This document shows, one piece after another, positions 1 to 5,495 of a stretch of 6,288 bases of DNA. Numbering within the stretch: position 1 is the first letter of the stretch; each line of letters opens with the position of its first letter. This stretch comes from Thermaerobacter marianensis (GTDB lineage: Bacteria; Bacillota; Sulfobacillia; DYIH01; DYIG01): positions 1-6,288 of the forward strand of contig DYIG01000100.1 in NCBI GenBank assembly GCA_020723725.1, in the 5' to 3' direction. Below the pieces are notes generated by a model that was given only the letters and a program-made list of their open reading frames with translations, had not been told where the DNA came from and did no database searches. The translations under genes and the position numbers were made by a program.

Positions 1-311
1 CCTGGCAGGCCCTTGCGACAGGCTCCATCGGGCTGGGCGTGGGGCGTTTCTGGTTCGGTTTTTTCCACTCAGGGTTCTCGCAAATGAGCAACGCCCTCCT
101 GGCCGGCATGGTTGAGCCGGGGCGGCGCGGCGCTGCTTTCGGCATAGCATCCAGCGTCTGGATGCTGGGCGGGGTCGCGGGTCCAACCGTCGGCGGCCTC
201 CTCGCTTACCTCTGCGGCCTGCGCGCCCCCTTTTGGCTCAATGCCGGTATCCTTGTGGCGGCTGCGTTCTGGGCGCGCCGCTCTCTCACAGATCGCTCAC
301 CCGCAGCATAG
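1..311 (+). CDS. Major facilitator superfamily transporter, C-terminal fragment
   Basis: The open frame enters from the left edge (first full codon at 3) and ends at TAG 309-311, leaving 102 visible residues. The fragment looks like the last third of an MFS permease. A short basic loop (EPGRRGAAFG, about visible residues 38-47) is the usual cytoplasmic loop before a transmembrane helix. It is followed by a Gly-rich helix containing LGGVAGPTVGGLL (about 54-66) and a last hydrophobic helix (about 74-91), then a short polar tail. The 'RG.AFG..SS...LGG..GP..GG' pattern is typical of drug-efflux and sugar MFS proteins, but the substrate cannot be told from this end. It lies 46 bp before the S8 protease start on the same strand, so the two could be co-transcribed. 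The start and most of the protein are outside the window. Confidence 0.85.
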   Translation, partial: WQALATGSIGLGVGRFWFGFFHSGFSQMSNALLAGMVEPGRRGAAFGIASSVWMLGGVAGPTVGGLLAYLCGLRAPFWLNAGILVAAAFWARRSLTDRSPAA

Positions 312-346
312 CATGTGACAAGCTACCGCCTTTTCGGGCGTTTTGC

Positions 347-354
347 GGGGTGAG
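347..354 (+). promoter_or_regulatory. Ribosome binding site deciding the S8 protease start
   Basis: GGGGTGAG lies three bases before ATG 358 and matches the GGTGA part of the extended anti-Shine-Dalgarno complement. The in-frame TTG at 343, five codons upstream, has no comparable purine-rich sequence before it, so ATG 358 is the preferred start. Confidence 0.6.
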
Positions 355-357
355 TTT

Positions 358-1500
358 ATGGGGCTCTTCAGGGATGGGTTGGAAAGAGTCAGGCGGAAGA
401 TCCCGGGTCTGGGGCGCAATCAGGGTTCCGAGGGGGTCTGCAGGAAGATAATTGTTTTCCAGGACCACCCCGATCCGGACGAAAGCTATCTGCAGAGCAT
501 GGGCGGCCGTCTGATTAAGGAGTTGCCGCTTCTCAACGCCGCGGTTGTGGAGGTCCCGGCAGAAGGGGATGCCGGGATCATGGCTGAAATCCCGGGTGTC
601 GCTCGCATCGATGATGACCTGCAGATCCACGCCTATGGGGCGCTGGGGTGTTGCCTGTGGCATTGCCTGAGAGATAAACAGTCGCCGCAGACCGTGCCTT
701 GGGGCCTTCAGGCGGTAGAGGCGGAAAGGGCCTGGGAATATACCAGGGGAGAGGGCATTTCCATAGCGGTAATAGACACCGGTATCGACCACACGCACCC
801 CGATCTCAAGGACAACCTGGGCGAAGGTTACAATGTTCTTAAACCCGGGTCTGCGCCCGACGATGACAACGGGCATGGCACCCATGTGGCTGGCACCATC
901 GCTGCTATTGATAACAGTTTCGGCGTGGTGGGGGTTGCCCCCCGCGCCAGGGTTCATGCGGTAAAGAGCCTGGACAGATTTGGCAACGGTTTTCTCTCCG
1001 ACCTGATAGAGGCGCTCGATTGGTGTGTCAGCAACGGGATCAGGGTTGTGAACATGAGTCTGGGTTCGCCTGAGGGGAATGAATCCTTTCACGAGGCCAT
1101 CAAGCGAGCCTATAATGCCGGTGTAGTGCTGGTAGCTGCTGCCGGTAATGAGGGTGGGGTAGGGGATACGGTCGGTTATCCGGCCCGTTATCCTGAAACC
1201 ATCGCAGTCTCAGCCATAGATGTCGAGAGCAAGATGCCTGGTTTTGCCAGCAGGGGGCCTGATGTGGATGTCCTGGCGCCAGGCGTAAAGATTCTTTCAA
1301 CCTGGCCAGGGAATCAGTATCGGGAATTGAATGGCACTTCTATGGCCACTCCCCATGTGGCTGGTATTGCAGCGATGGTGCTCGCTACCCATAAGGGATT
1401 CACCCCGGATCAAGCCAAAAGGCACTTGCGTGCGGCAGCCCGCAGGGTGGTTGGACTTGGATATCCGGTGGTGGATGCGTACAAGTCCATTACGACCTAG
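358..1500 (+). CDS. S8 family (subtilisin-like) serine protease with N-terminal inhibitor-like prodomain
   Basis: A 380-residue subtilisin-fold serine endopeptidase. All four active-site blocks are present, numbered from ATG 358: Asp140 in AVIDTGIDH, His173 in NGHGTHVAGT, oxyanion Asn264 in AAAGNEGG, and Ser328 in NGTSMATPHVAG. The stretch SQ-TVPWGLQAVEAERAW (near 114) resembles the mature N-terminus of subtilisins. Residues about 28-92, including KIIVFQD, the hydrophobic core around NAAVVEVP and ARIDDD, resemble an I9-type propeptide that would act as chaperone and inhibitor and be removed by self-cleavage. No signal peptide is visible: the N-terminus is MGLFRDGLERVRRK, charged and without a hydrophobic core. 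The enzyme may therefore be intracellular or exported by another route. A cluster CC-LWH-C (98-102) sits at the prodomain boundary. Start chosen from the GGGGTGAG site; TTG 343 would add five residues. The substrate is unknown. The stop shares CTAG with the converging PilZ gene. Confidence 0.93.
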   Translation: MGLFRDGLERVRRKIPGLGRNQGSEGVCRKIIVFQDHPDPDESYLQSMGGRLIKELPLLNAAVVEVPAEGDAGIMAEIPGVARIDDDLQIHAYGALGCCLWHCLRDKQSPQTVPWGLQAVEAERAWEYTRGEGISIAVIDTGIDHTHPDLKDNLGEGYNVLKPGSAPDDDNGHGTHVAGTIAAIDNSFGVVGVAPRARVHAVKSLDRFGNGFLSDLIEALDWCVSNGIRVVNMSLGSPEGNESFHEAIKRAYNAGVVLVAAAGNEGGVGDTVGYPARYPETIAVSAIDVESKMPGFASRGPDVDVLAPGVKILSTWPGNQYRELNGTSMATPHVAGIAAMVLATHKGFTPDQAKRHLRAAARRVVGLGYPVVDAYKSITT

Positions 1501-2147
1501 AGGGTTTCCGACAGGACGAACCACTCTATGGCTTCCTGGTCCTGCGGCCGGATGCTGGTAAAACGTATTCCTGCCAGCAGGTCACCGGTACCCCTTTCCC
1601 TTTCTGTGCGAGTGACGCGGCCTTCGGCCTGAACCTTCCCTGAGTGGAGATCCACCTCCAGTTGCAGGTTGTCACCCGCCTGGACGCCCTCGGAAACCCG
1701 CAGGAGGATCCCGCCCCGGCTGATGTCAACCGTCGCTGAGTCCTGCCACTCAAAGAGGGACAGCCCAAGTTCGCCGTCTCTTTCCACTTTGTAGCGCACT
1801 GGAACACATACCCTGCGCCTGACGTCACGTCTCCGCTGGTGCTCTGAAAGCCCCTTTACCTGCACGTTGATCGTGGTGGGTGTATCCTTTCGGGAAACCT
1901 TTGCCAGCAATAGAAAGAGGCCTGTGTCATCGTGGTAATGAAGGATCAGGGATGTCCCGGTCTTGAGGCCGTCAATGGGTTCGGGGAGCTCCAGCGTGAC
2001 GCCTTCGTCAGAAGCATCCAGGACCCGAGCATCGCAAAAAGGGCTGGCCGGGGTTTCATTGGCTAACCCTTCACCCAAAAGAAGCTTGATCCTCTCCGTG
2101 AGGATTTCAATCTTTATGGTTTCACCCGCTGATGGCAAACGGCTCAA
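1497..2147 (-). CDS. YcgR-like PilZ domain protein, c-di-GMP receptor
   Basis: A 216-residue soluble protein with two domains. Residues about 7-97 form a beta-rich N-terminal part like the YcgR N-domain (ETIKIEI, then SLILHYHDDTGLFLLLAKV). The C-terminal PilZ domain begins at the arginine block QRRRDVRRRV (104-113), which supplies the RxxxR c-di-GMP motif, and continues with Asp141-Ile-Ser143-Arg-Gly-Gly146, the D/NxSxxG motif. Both ligand motifs are intact, so binding of cyclic di-GMP is expected from the family. Targets in related proteins are the flagellar motor or surface-associated functions, but no such gene is in the window. The start is TTG 2145-2147 with GGGGAG seven bases upstream. 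After that start the protein contains no methionine at all, so an ATG start is impossible within the domain region. It is transcribed divergently from argC and converges on the S8 protease, with a 4-bp overlap. I could not find a convincing promoter or terminator for it. Confidence 0.88.
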   Translation of the reverse strand: MSRLPSAGETIKIEILTERIKLLLGEGLANETPASPFCDARVLDASDEGVTLELPEPIDGLKTGTSLILHYHDDTGLFLLLAKVSRKDTPTTINVQVKGLSEHQRRRDVRRRVCVPVRYKVERDGELGLSLFEWQDSATVDISRGGILLRVSEGVQAGDNLQLEVDLHSGKVQAEGRVTRTERERGTGDLLAGIRFTSIRPQDQEAIEWFVLSETL

Positions 2148-2154
2148 ACTCTAT

Positions 2155-2160
2155 CTCCCC
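2155..2160 (-). promoter_or_regulatory. Ribosome binding site deciding the TTG start of the PilZ gene
   Basis: On the minus strand GGGGAG is followed by the seven bases ATAGAGT and then TTG. This good Shine-Dalgarno spacing supports the TTG start. No ATG exists in this frame within the gene. Confidence 0.6.
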
Positions 2161-2226
2161 TTGCGATACTGGTGATTTATCTCTAATTCCTGATTCGACA
2201 ACCCTATCCCAATCCCTTCATATCTT

Positions 2227-2264
2227 ATTGCATAAATAAACAATACGTGTTATAAATATACGCA
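2227..2264 (+). promoter_or_regulatory. Candidate ArgR/AhrC operator: two ARG-box-like elements
   Basis: The left element TGCAT-AAAT-AAACA (2229-2242) fits the ARG-box pattern TGMAT-WWWW-ATKCA well in its left half and partly in its right half. The core recurs 20 bp downstream: ATAAATAAAC (2232-2241) against ATAAATATAC (2252-2261), nine of ten identical. The right element has a weak left half but an outer TGCGT when read on the minus strand (2264-2260). Tandem boxes about two helical turns apart are the known target of hexameric ArgR. Here they cover the -35 and -10, so arginine-dependent repression of argCJBD is the simple reading. It is inferred from pattern only. Confidence 0.45.
2228..2256 (+). 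promoter_or_regulatory. Probable sigma-A promoter of the arginine operon
   Basis: A -35 like TTGCAT (2228-2233) is followed by exactly 17 bases and a -10 TATAAA (2251-2256), which matches TATAAT at five of six positions. TG at 2248-2249, one base before the -10, makes it an extended -10. Transcription would begin near 2262-2264, giving a leader of about 20 bases with the Shine-Dalgarno sequence near its 5' end. The -35 is poor beyond TTG, which is common with an extended -10. This is the most AT-rich stretch in the window. Confidence 0.6.
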
Positions 2265-2266
2265 TT

Positions 2267-2272
2267 AGGGGG
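2267..2272 (+). promoter_or_regulatory. Ribosome binding site of argC
   Basis: AGGGGG precedes ATG 2282 with a nine-base spacer. It lies only a few bases after the predicted transcription start, so the argC mRNA would have a very short leader with no room for a T-box, riboswitch or attenuator. Confidence 0.5.
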
Positions 2273-2281
2273 AAAAGGTAG

Positions 2282-3322
2282 ATGATTAAGGCAGCTGTCA
2301 TTGGAGCAACGGGGTATGCCGGGGTGGATTTGGTCCGCATTCTCAGCGGGCACCCCAATGCCAGTATTCTAAGTGTTTCCTCCCAGAGCTACAAGGGGCA
2401 ACTTTTAAGCGATGTCTATCCCCACCTGGGCGTGCATGGGGATATGACCCTCGACGAGGGCACGGTGGAGAGCGTGATCGGGGCGGACGTCATCTTCCTT
2501 GCCCTGCCTCACGGTCTCGCCGTTTCTTTGGTCCCAGCCCTGCTTCAAACCGGAGCGGTCGTCATAGACCTCGGGGCCGACTTCCGGATCCGTGACGCTT
2601 CCTCTTATTCACAGTGGTACTATGCAGAGCATACAGCGGCGTCTTTGCTGAAAAAGGCCGTCTACGGTCTAACTGAGTTACATAGGGATGCGGTCGAGGG
2701 GGCAGACCTGATCGCCAACCCGGGGTGCTATCCGACCGCCTCGACACTGGCGCTTGCCCCTCTGCTTAAAGAGGGTTTGGCGGCCGATGAACCCATAATC
2801 ATAGACGCTAAATCAGGGGTGTCCGGAGCAGGGCGTTCCCCGAGCCTGAAGGTTCATTTCTGCGAGGTGAATGACAACCTCCGCATTTATTCCCCTGCCG
2901 GCACCCACAGGCACACCCCGGAGATTGAACAGGAGCTGTCAGTGTTGGCCGGGCGTGAGGTCACCGTGTCTTTCAACCCCCACCTGGTCCCGATGAACCG
3001 CGGCATACTCTGCACCTGTTACGTCAGGCCAAGTGTTCCGGTTACACAGGATGCCCTGGTAAACCTCTACCGTGATTTTTACAGGGGTGAACCGTTTGTC
3101 AGGATCCTCGGCGATGGCAGGATGCCGGAAACCAGGTTCGTCACCGGCTCCAACGGGTGTTGTATAGGTGTGGCTGTTGACAACAGGGCCGGGCGGATCG
3201 TCGTGGTCTCGGCCATTGATAATCTCATCAAGGGTGCTGCCGGGCAGGCTGTTCAGAACATGAATGTTCGCTTCGGTTTAGACGAGAAGGACGGCTTGAA
3301 TTCCCCGGGGCTTTACCCATAA
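2282..3322 (+). CDS. argC: N-acetyl-gamma-glutamyl-phosphate reductase
   Basis: A 346-residue cytoplasmic enzyme of normal length for the family. It reduces N-acetylglutamyl phosphate with NADPH to N-acetylglutamate semialdehyde, the third step of arginine synthesis. The N-terminus carries the nucleotide-binding loop VIGATGYAGVDLVRIL (about 7-21). The catalytic Cys149 lies in ANPGCYPTAS, and the conserved histidine motif HRHTPEIEQ begins at 209. Other family landmarks are LALPHGLA (73-80), DLGADFRI (96-103), DAKSGVSGAGR (175-185) and NPHLVPMNRGIL (232-243). Start ATG 2282 is fixed by AGGGGG nine bases upstream and by the glycine-rich loop starting seven residues in. It is the first gene of the arg operon and follows a promoter with ARG-box-like elements. 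Its TAA stop overlaps the Shine-Dalgarno sequence of argJ, which suggests coupled translation. Confidence 0.97.
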   Translation: MIKAAVIGATGYAGVDLVRILSGHPNASILSVSSQSYKGQLLSDVYPHLGVHGDMTLDEGTVESVIGADVIFLALPHGLAVSLVPALLQTGAVVIDLGADFRIRDASSYSQWYYAEHTAASLLKKAVYGLTELHRDAVEGADLIANPGCYPTASTLALAPLLKEGLAADEPIIIDAKSGVSGAGRSPSLKVHFCEVNDNLRIYSPAGTHRHTPEIEQELSVLAGREVTVSFNPHLVPMNRGILCTCYVRPSVPVTQDALVNLYRDFYRGEPFVRILGDGRMPETRFVTGSNGCCIGVAVDNRAGRIVVVSAIDNLIKGAAGQAVQNMNVRFGLDEKDGLNSPGLYP

Positions 3323-3327
3323 GGAGG
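3321..3327 (+). promoter_or_regulatory. Ribosome binding site of argJ overlapping the argC stop
   Basis: AAGGAGG is a near-perfect Shine-Dalgarno sequence nine bases before ATG 3337. Its first two bases are the last two bases of the argC TAA stop (3320-3322), so ribosomes ending on argC stand on the argJ start signal. Confidence 0.75.
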
Positions 3328-3336
3328 CGGGCACAG

Positions 3337-4551
3337 ATGTTGAACCCGGTTCAGAACGGCGGAGTCACCTCACCCTCCGGATTTAAGGCTGCGGGGGCGG
3401 CCTGTGGTTTGAGACGCCCTGGTGATACCAGGCCGGATCTGGCGTTGATATTTTCCGAAACCCCGGCAGTTGCGGCGGCGATGTTCACCACCAACAGGGT
3501 GCAGGCCGCGCCTGTGATTGTGAGCAAGGAAAACCTTGCGAATCAGCGCGCGCAGGCGGTTGTCGCCAATGCCGGTGTGGCTAATGCCTGCACGGGTCAG
3601 CAGGGCATTGATGCGGCTAAGGGCATGGCTGAACTGACTGCTGGACTCCTGGGCCTGTCCCCATCCGATGTCGTGGTGGCTTCAACCGGGGTGATCGGCC
3701 AGCAGCTGCCCATGGAGAAGATCGAAAGCGGCATCATGGCCGCGGCCACGGCGCTAAGTCGGGAAGGGGGCGCTTCGGCGGCCCTGGCCATTACCACCAC
3801 GGATACATGTCCCAAGGAGGTGGCTATGCAGATCTCTGCTGGCGGTCACGTGGTCACCATAGGGGGGATGGCCAAGGGGTCGGGCATGATTCGCCCGCAA
3901 ATGGCCACAATGCTCTGTTTCCTGACGACCGACGCCGCCATAGAAGGCGATGCCCTCGAGGAGGCTCTCCGGCACGCGGTGGAGCAGTCCTTCAACATGA
4001 TTACAGTCGATAATGACACCAGCACCAATGACTGCGTGGTCGTGCTGGCCAACGGCGCCGCCTGCAACCCCGTTATAAAAAAGGGTACCGGGGAATTCCA
4101 ACTGTTCCTCAAGGCAATGGTGGAGGTTTGCTCCTCACTCGCCCAGTCCATAGCCAGGGACGGCGAGGGTGCGACCAAACTCCTGGAGATCGCGGTTCAG
4201 GGGGCGCCAACGGTCGAGGAAGCCCGCCGGGCAGCGCTCACTGTGGCCGGTTCCAATCTTGTAAAGGCCGCCGTTTTTGGCGCTGATGCCAATTGGGGGC
4301 GTATCATGGCGGCGCTCGGGTATTCAGGGGCCAATTTCGACCCGGGCAGTGTTGATATCAGTCTGGGACCCCTGAAGCTGGTCAGCAAAGGACAGGGCGC
4401 CGGTTTTGATGAAGGTCTGGCGCGAACCCTGCTGGAGGCAGACACGGTGAAAATAGATATTAATCTTAATTCCGGATGGCACAGAGCAGTAGCGTGGGGT
4501 TGCGACCTGAGCTATGATTACGTAAGGATAAACGGCAGTTATCGGTCTTGA
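3337..4551 (+). CDS. argJ: Ornithine acetyltransferase / N-acetylglutamate synthase (ArgJ)
   Basis: A 404-residue Ntn-type enzyme of typical length. It moves the acetyl group from N-acetylornithine to glutamate, giving ornithine and N-acetylglutamate and closing the acetyl cycle. The self-cleavage site is intact: KGSGMIRPQMA-TML, where Thr191 becomes the N-terminal nucleophile of the beta chain. STGVIGQQLP (116-125) supplies the Thr-Gly oxyanion-hole pair (Thr117, Gly118). VDNDTSTND (224-232), ARDGEGATK (273-281) and the C-terminal DYVRINGSYRS are further signatures. Some ArgJ proteins are bifunctional and also use acetyl-CoA. The sequence alone does not settle which type this is, and no argA is in the window. 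Start ATG 3337 has AAGGAGG nine bases upstream. The gene sits between argC (14-bp gap) and argB (19-bp gap). Confidence 0.97.
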   Translation: MLNPVQNGGVTSPSGFKAAGAACGLRRPGDTRPDLALIFSETPAVAAAMFTTNRVQAAPVIVSKENLANQRAQAVVANAGVANACTGQQGIDAAKGMAELTAGLLGLSPSDVVVASTGVIGQQLPMEKIESGIMAAATALSREGGASAALAITTTDTCPKEVAMQISAGGHVVTIGGMAKGSGMIRPQMATMLCFLTTDAAIEGDALEEALRHAVEQSFNMITVDNDTSTNDCVVVLANGAACNPVIKKGTGEFQLFLKAMVEVCSSLAQSIARDGEGATKLLEIAVQGAPTVEEARRAALTVAGSNLVKAAVFGADANWGRIMAALGYSGANFDPGSVDISLGPLKLVSKGQGAGFDEGLARTLLEADTVKIDINLNSGWHRAVAWGCDLSYDYVRINGSYRS

Positions 4552-4557
4552 CAACCC

Positions 4558-4564
4558 GGAGAGG
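4558..4564 (+). promoter_or_regulatory. Ribosome binding site deciding the TTG start of argB
   Basis: GGAGAGG lies six bases before TTG 4571 in the 19-bp argJ-argB gap. The nearest in-frame methionine codon is at residue 61, deep inside the kinase fold, so TTG 4571 is the only reasonable start. Confidence 0.65.
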
Positions 4565-4570
4565 ATTAGG

Positions 4571-5473
4571 TTGACTGGCAATAGTAAGGCCCTTGAAGCG
4601 TTTCTGGCAATCCAGGAATTCGTGCCCCGTTTAAAAAGGTGGTCAGGCAGGCGCGTGCTCGTTAAGTTCGGTGGCGCGGCGATTGCCAAAGGGGCATTGG
4701 CGGATCAAAGTGGTGTTATAACCCTGCCGGGGTTGCTTGTTCTGTGGCAAATGGCTGGTGCTGAGCCCGTCCTGGTGCACGGCGGGGGGCCGGAGATTTC
4801 GGCCTGTATGAGGCGTTTTGGCAAGGAACCTGTCTTTGTTGATGGGCGGCGGGTAACTGATGAGGAGTCGCTGGCCATCGTGGAGATGGTGCTGGCCGGG
4901 CGTCTTAACAAAGCCCTTGTCGGTGCTATTCAGGGCGTCGGCGGCAGGGCCGTCGGCATATGCGGCAAGGACGGCGGGACTCTTTTGGCCCGCCGTTTGA
5001 AGCATAAATCGGCGTCCGGCGACTATGTTGATCTTGGGTTTGTGGGTGAGGTTGAAGCCGTTGACCCGCATCTTATAGAAACACTGGTCGGAGAGGGTTT
5101 TATTCCGGTAATAGCCAGTCTGGCGACAGAAGAAGACGGTCAAACACTGAACGTCAATGCCGATACTGCTGCGGCTGCTATCGCCGGATCAATGGGAGCG
5201 GATTTGTTCGTCCTGTTGACCGATGTTCCCGGGATCATGACAGATCCCTCCAAGCAGTCCAGCCTGGTCCCCCAGCTTTCAGTCGGTGATGTTCACCGAA
5301 TGATATCTCAAGGTATCATTACAGGGGGCATGATACCAAAGGTTGAGGCTGCTGTTTCCGCTTTGAGTGCGGGAGTAAAGCAGGTTGCGATAATAGATGG
5401 AAGGGACCTCGGTTCCCTTCTTAATTATATTCTTGGCGAAGAACGTAATGCAGGTACGGTAATTACTGGTTAA
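4571..5473 (+). CDS. argB: Acetylglutamate kinase
   Basis: A 300-residue amino-acid kinase. It phosphorylates N-acetylglutamate with ATP, the second step of arginine synthesis and usually its control point. Key motifs are VKFGGAAI with Lys32, VHGGGPEI (69-76) binding substrate, GRRVTDEES (92-100), VDLGFVGEVEAVDP (153-166), NVNADTAAAAIA (194-205), LLTDVPGI (215-222) and ITGGMIPKVEA with Lys257. The length and the N-terminal helix before the first strand (ALEAFLAIQEFVPRLKRW, about 7-24) match the long, arginine-feedback-type enzymes rather than the short E. coli form. The C-terminal end differs: the usual GR-VPH-x-LLE...GIGTM stretch reads GRDLGSLLNYIL...NAGTVI, so the His and Glu of the arginine pocket appear to be missing. 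The second base set after VKFGG is also unusual (Ala-Ala-Ile for Asn/Ser-Ala-Met). Start TTG 4571 is supported by GGAGAGG six bases upstream. Confidence 0.96.
   Translation: MTGNSKALEAFLAIQEFVPRLKRWSGRRVLVKFGGAAIAKGALADQSGVITLPGLLVLWQMAGAEPVLVHGGGPEISACMRRFGKEPVFVDGRRVTDEESLAIVEMVLAGRLNKALVGAIQGVGGRAVGICGKDGGTLLARRLKHKSASGDYVDLGFVGEVEAVDPHLIETLVGEGFIPVIASLATEEDGQTLNVNADTAAAAIAGSMGADLFVLLTDVPGIMTDPSKQSSLVPQLSVGDVHRMISQGIITGGMIPKVEAAVSALSAGVKQVAIIDGRDLGSLLNYILGEERNAGTVITG
5400..5420 (+). other. Stem-loop inside the 3' end of argB
   Basis: GAAGGGA (5400-5406) and TCCCTTC (5414-5420) form a perfect 7-bp stem with a seven-base loop, followed by the AT-rich TTAATTATATTCTT. It looks like a weak intrinsic terminator or an RNA processing element about 50 bp before the argB stop, but it lies in coding sequence and may be chance. 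Confidence 0.25.
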
Positions 5474-5481
5474 CGCCTTCC

Positions 5482-5487
5482 GGGGGG
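5482..5487 (+). promoter_or_regulatory. Ribosome binding site deciding the TTG start of argD
   Basis: GGGGGG is followed by eight bases and TTG 5496 in the argD frame. The first in-frame ATG (5529) has only AGGA at a poor 18-base distance, so the TTG is preferred. Confidence 0.5.
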
Positions 5488-5495
5488 ACTTTGTT

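Noticed and set aside
327..344. Possible terminator between the transporter and the protease: CGCC, six-base loop, GGCG, TTTT
   Set aside because: The stem is only four base pairs and the T-run is four bases long, too weak to call a terminator.
343..357. TTG 343 as start of the S8 protease
   Set aside because: It has no Shine-Dalgarno sequence, whereas ATG 358 is directly preceded by GGGGTGAG.
286..1092. Long open frame (268 codons) on the minus strand
   Set aside because: It lies opposite the S8 protease, whose catalytic motifs prove the plus frame. The minus product shows no family motif and is a high-GC shadow.
2148..2230. Sigma-28/sigma-D (motility) promoter for the PilZ gene on the minus strand
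   Set aside because: TTGTCG and GTCGAATC look vaguely similar to promoter parts, but no TAAA element at the right distance or convincing -10 was found.
3303..3310. CCCCGGGG palindrome near the argC end
   Set aside because: It has no loop and no T-run, so it cannot act as a hairpin terminator; ordinary for this GC content.
3754..4178. Overlapping minus-strand frames of 110-115 codons
   Set aside because: They are antisense to the conserved core of argJ; low-complexity composition typical of shadow frames.
4643..5143. 166-codon open frame on the minus strand
   Set aside because: It is fully antisense to argB, has no recognisable domain and no good ribosome site.
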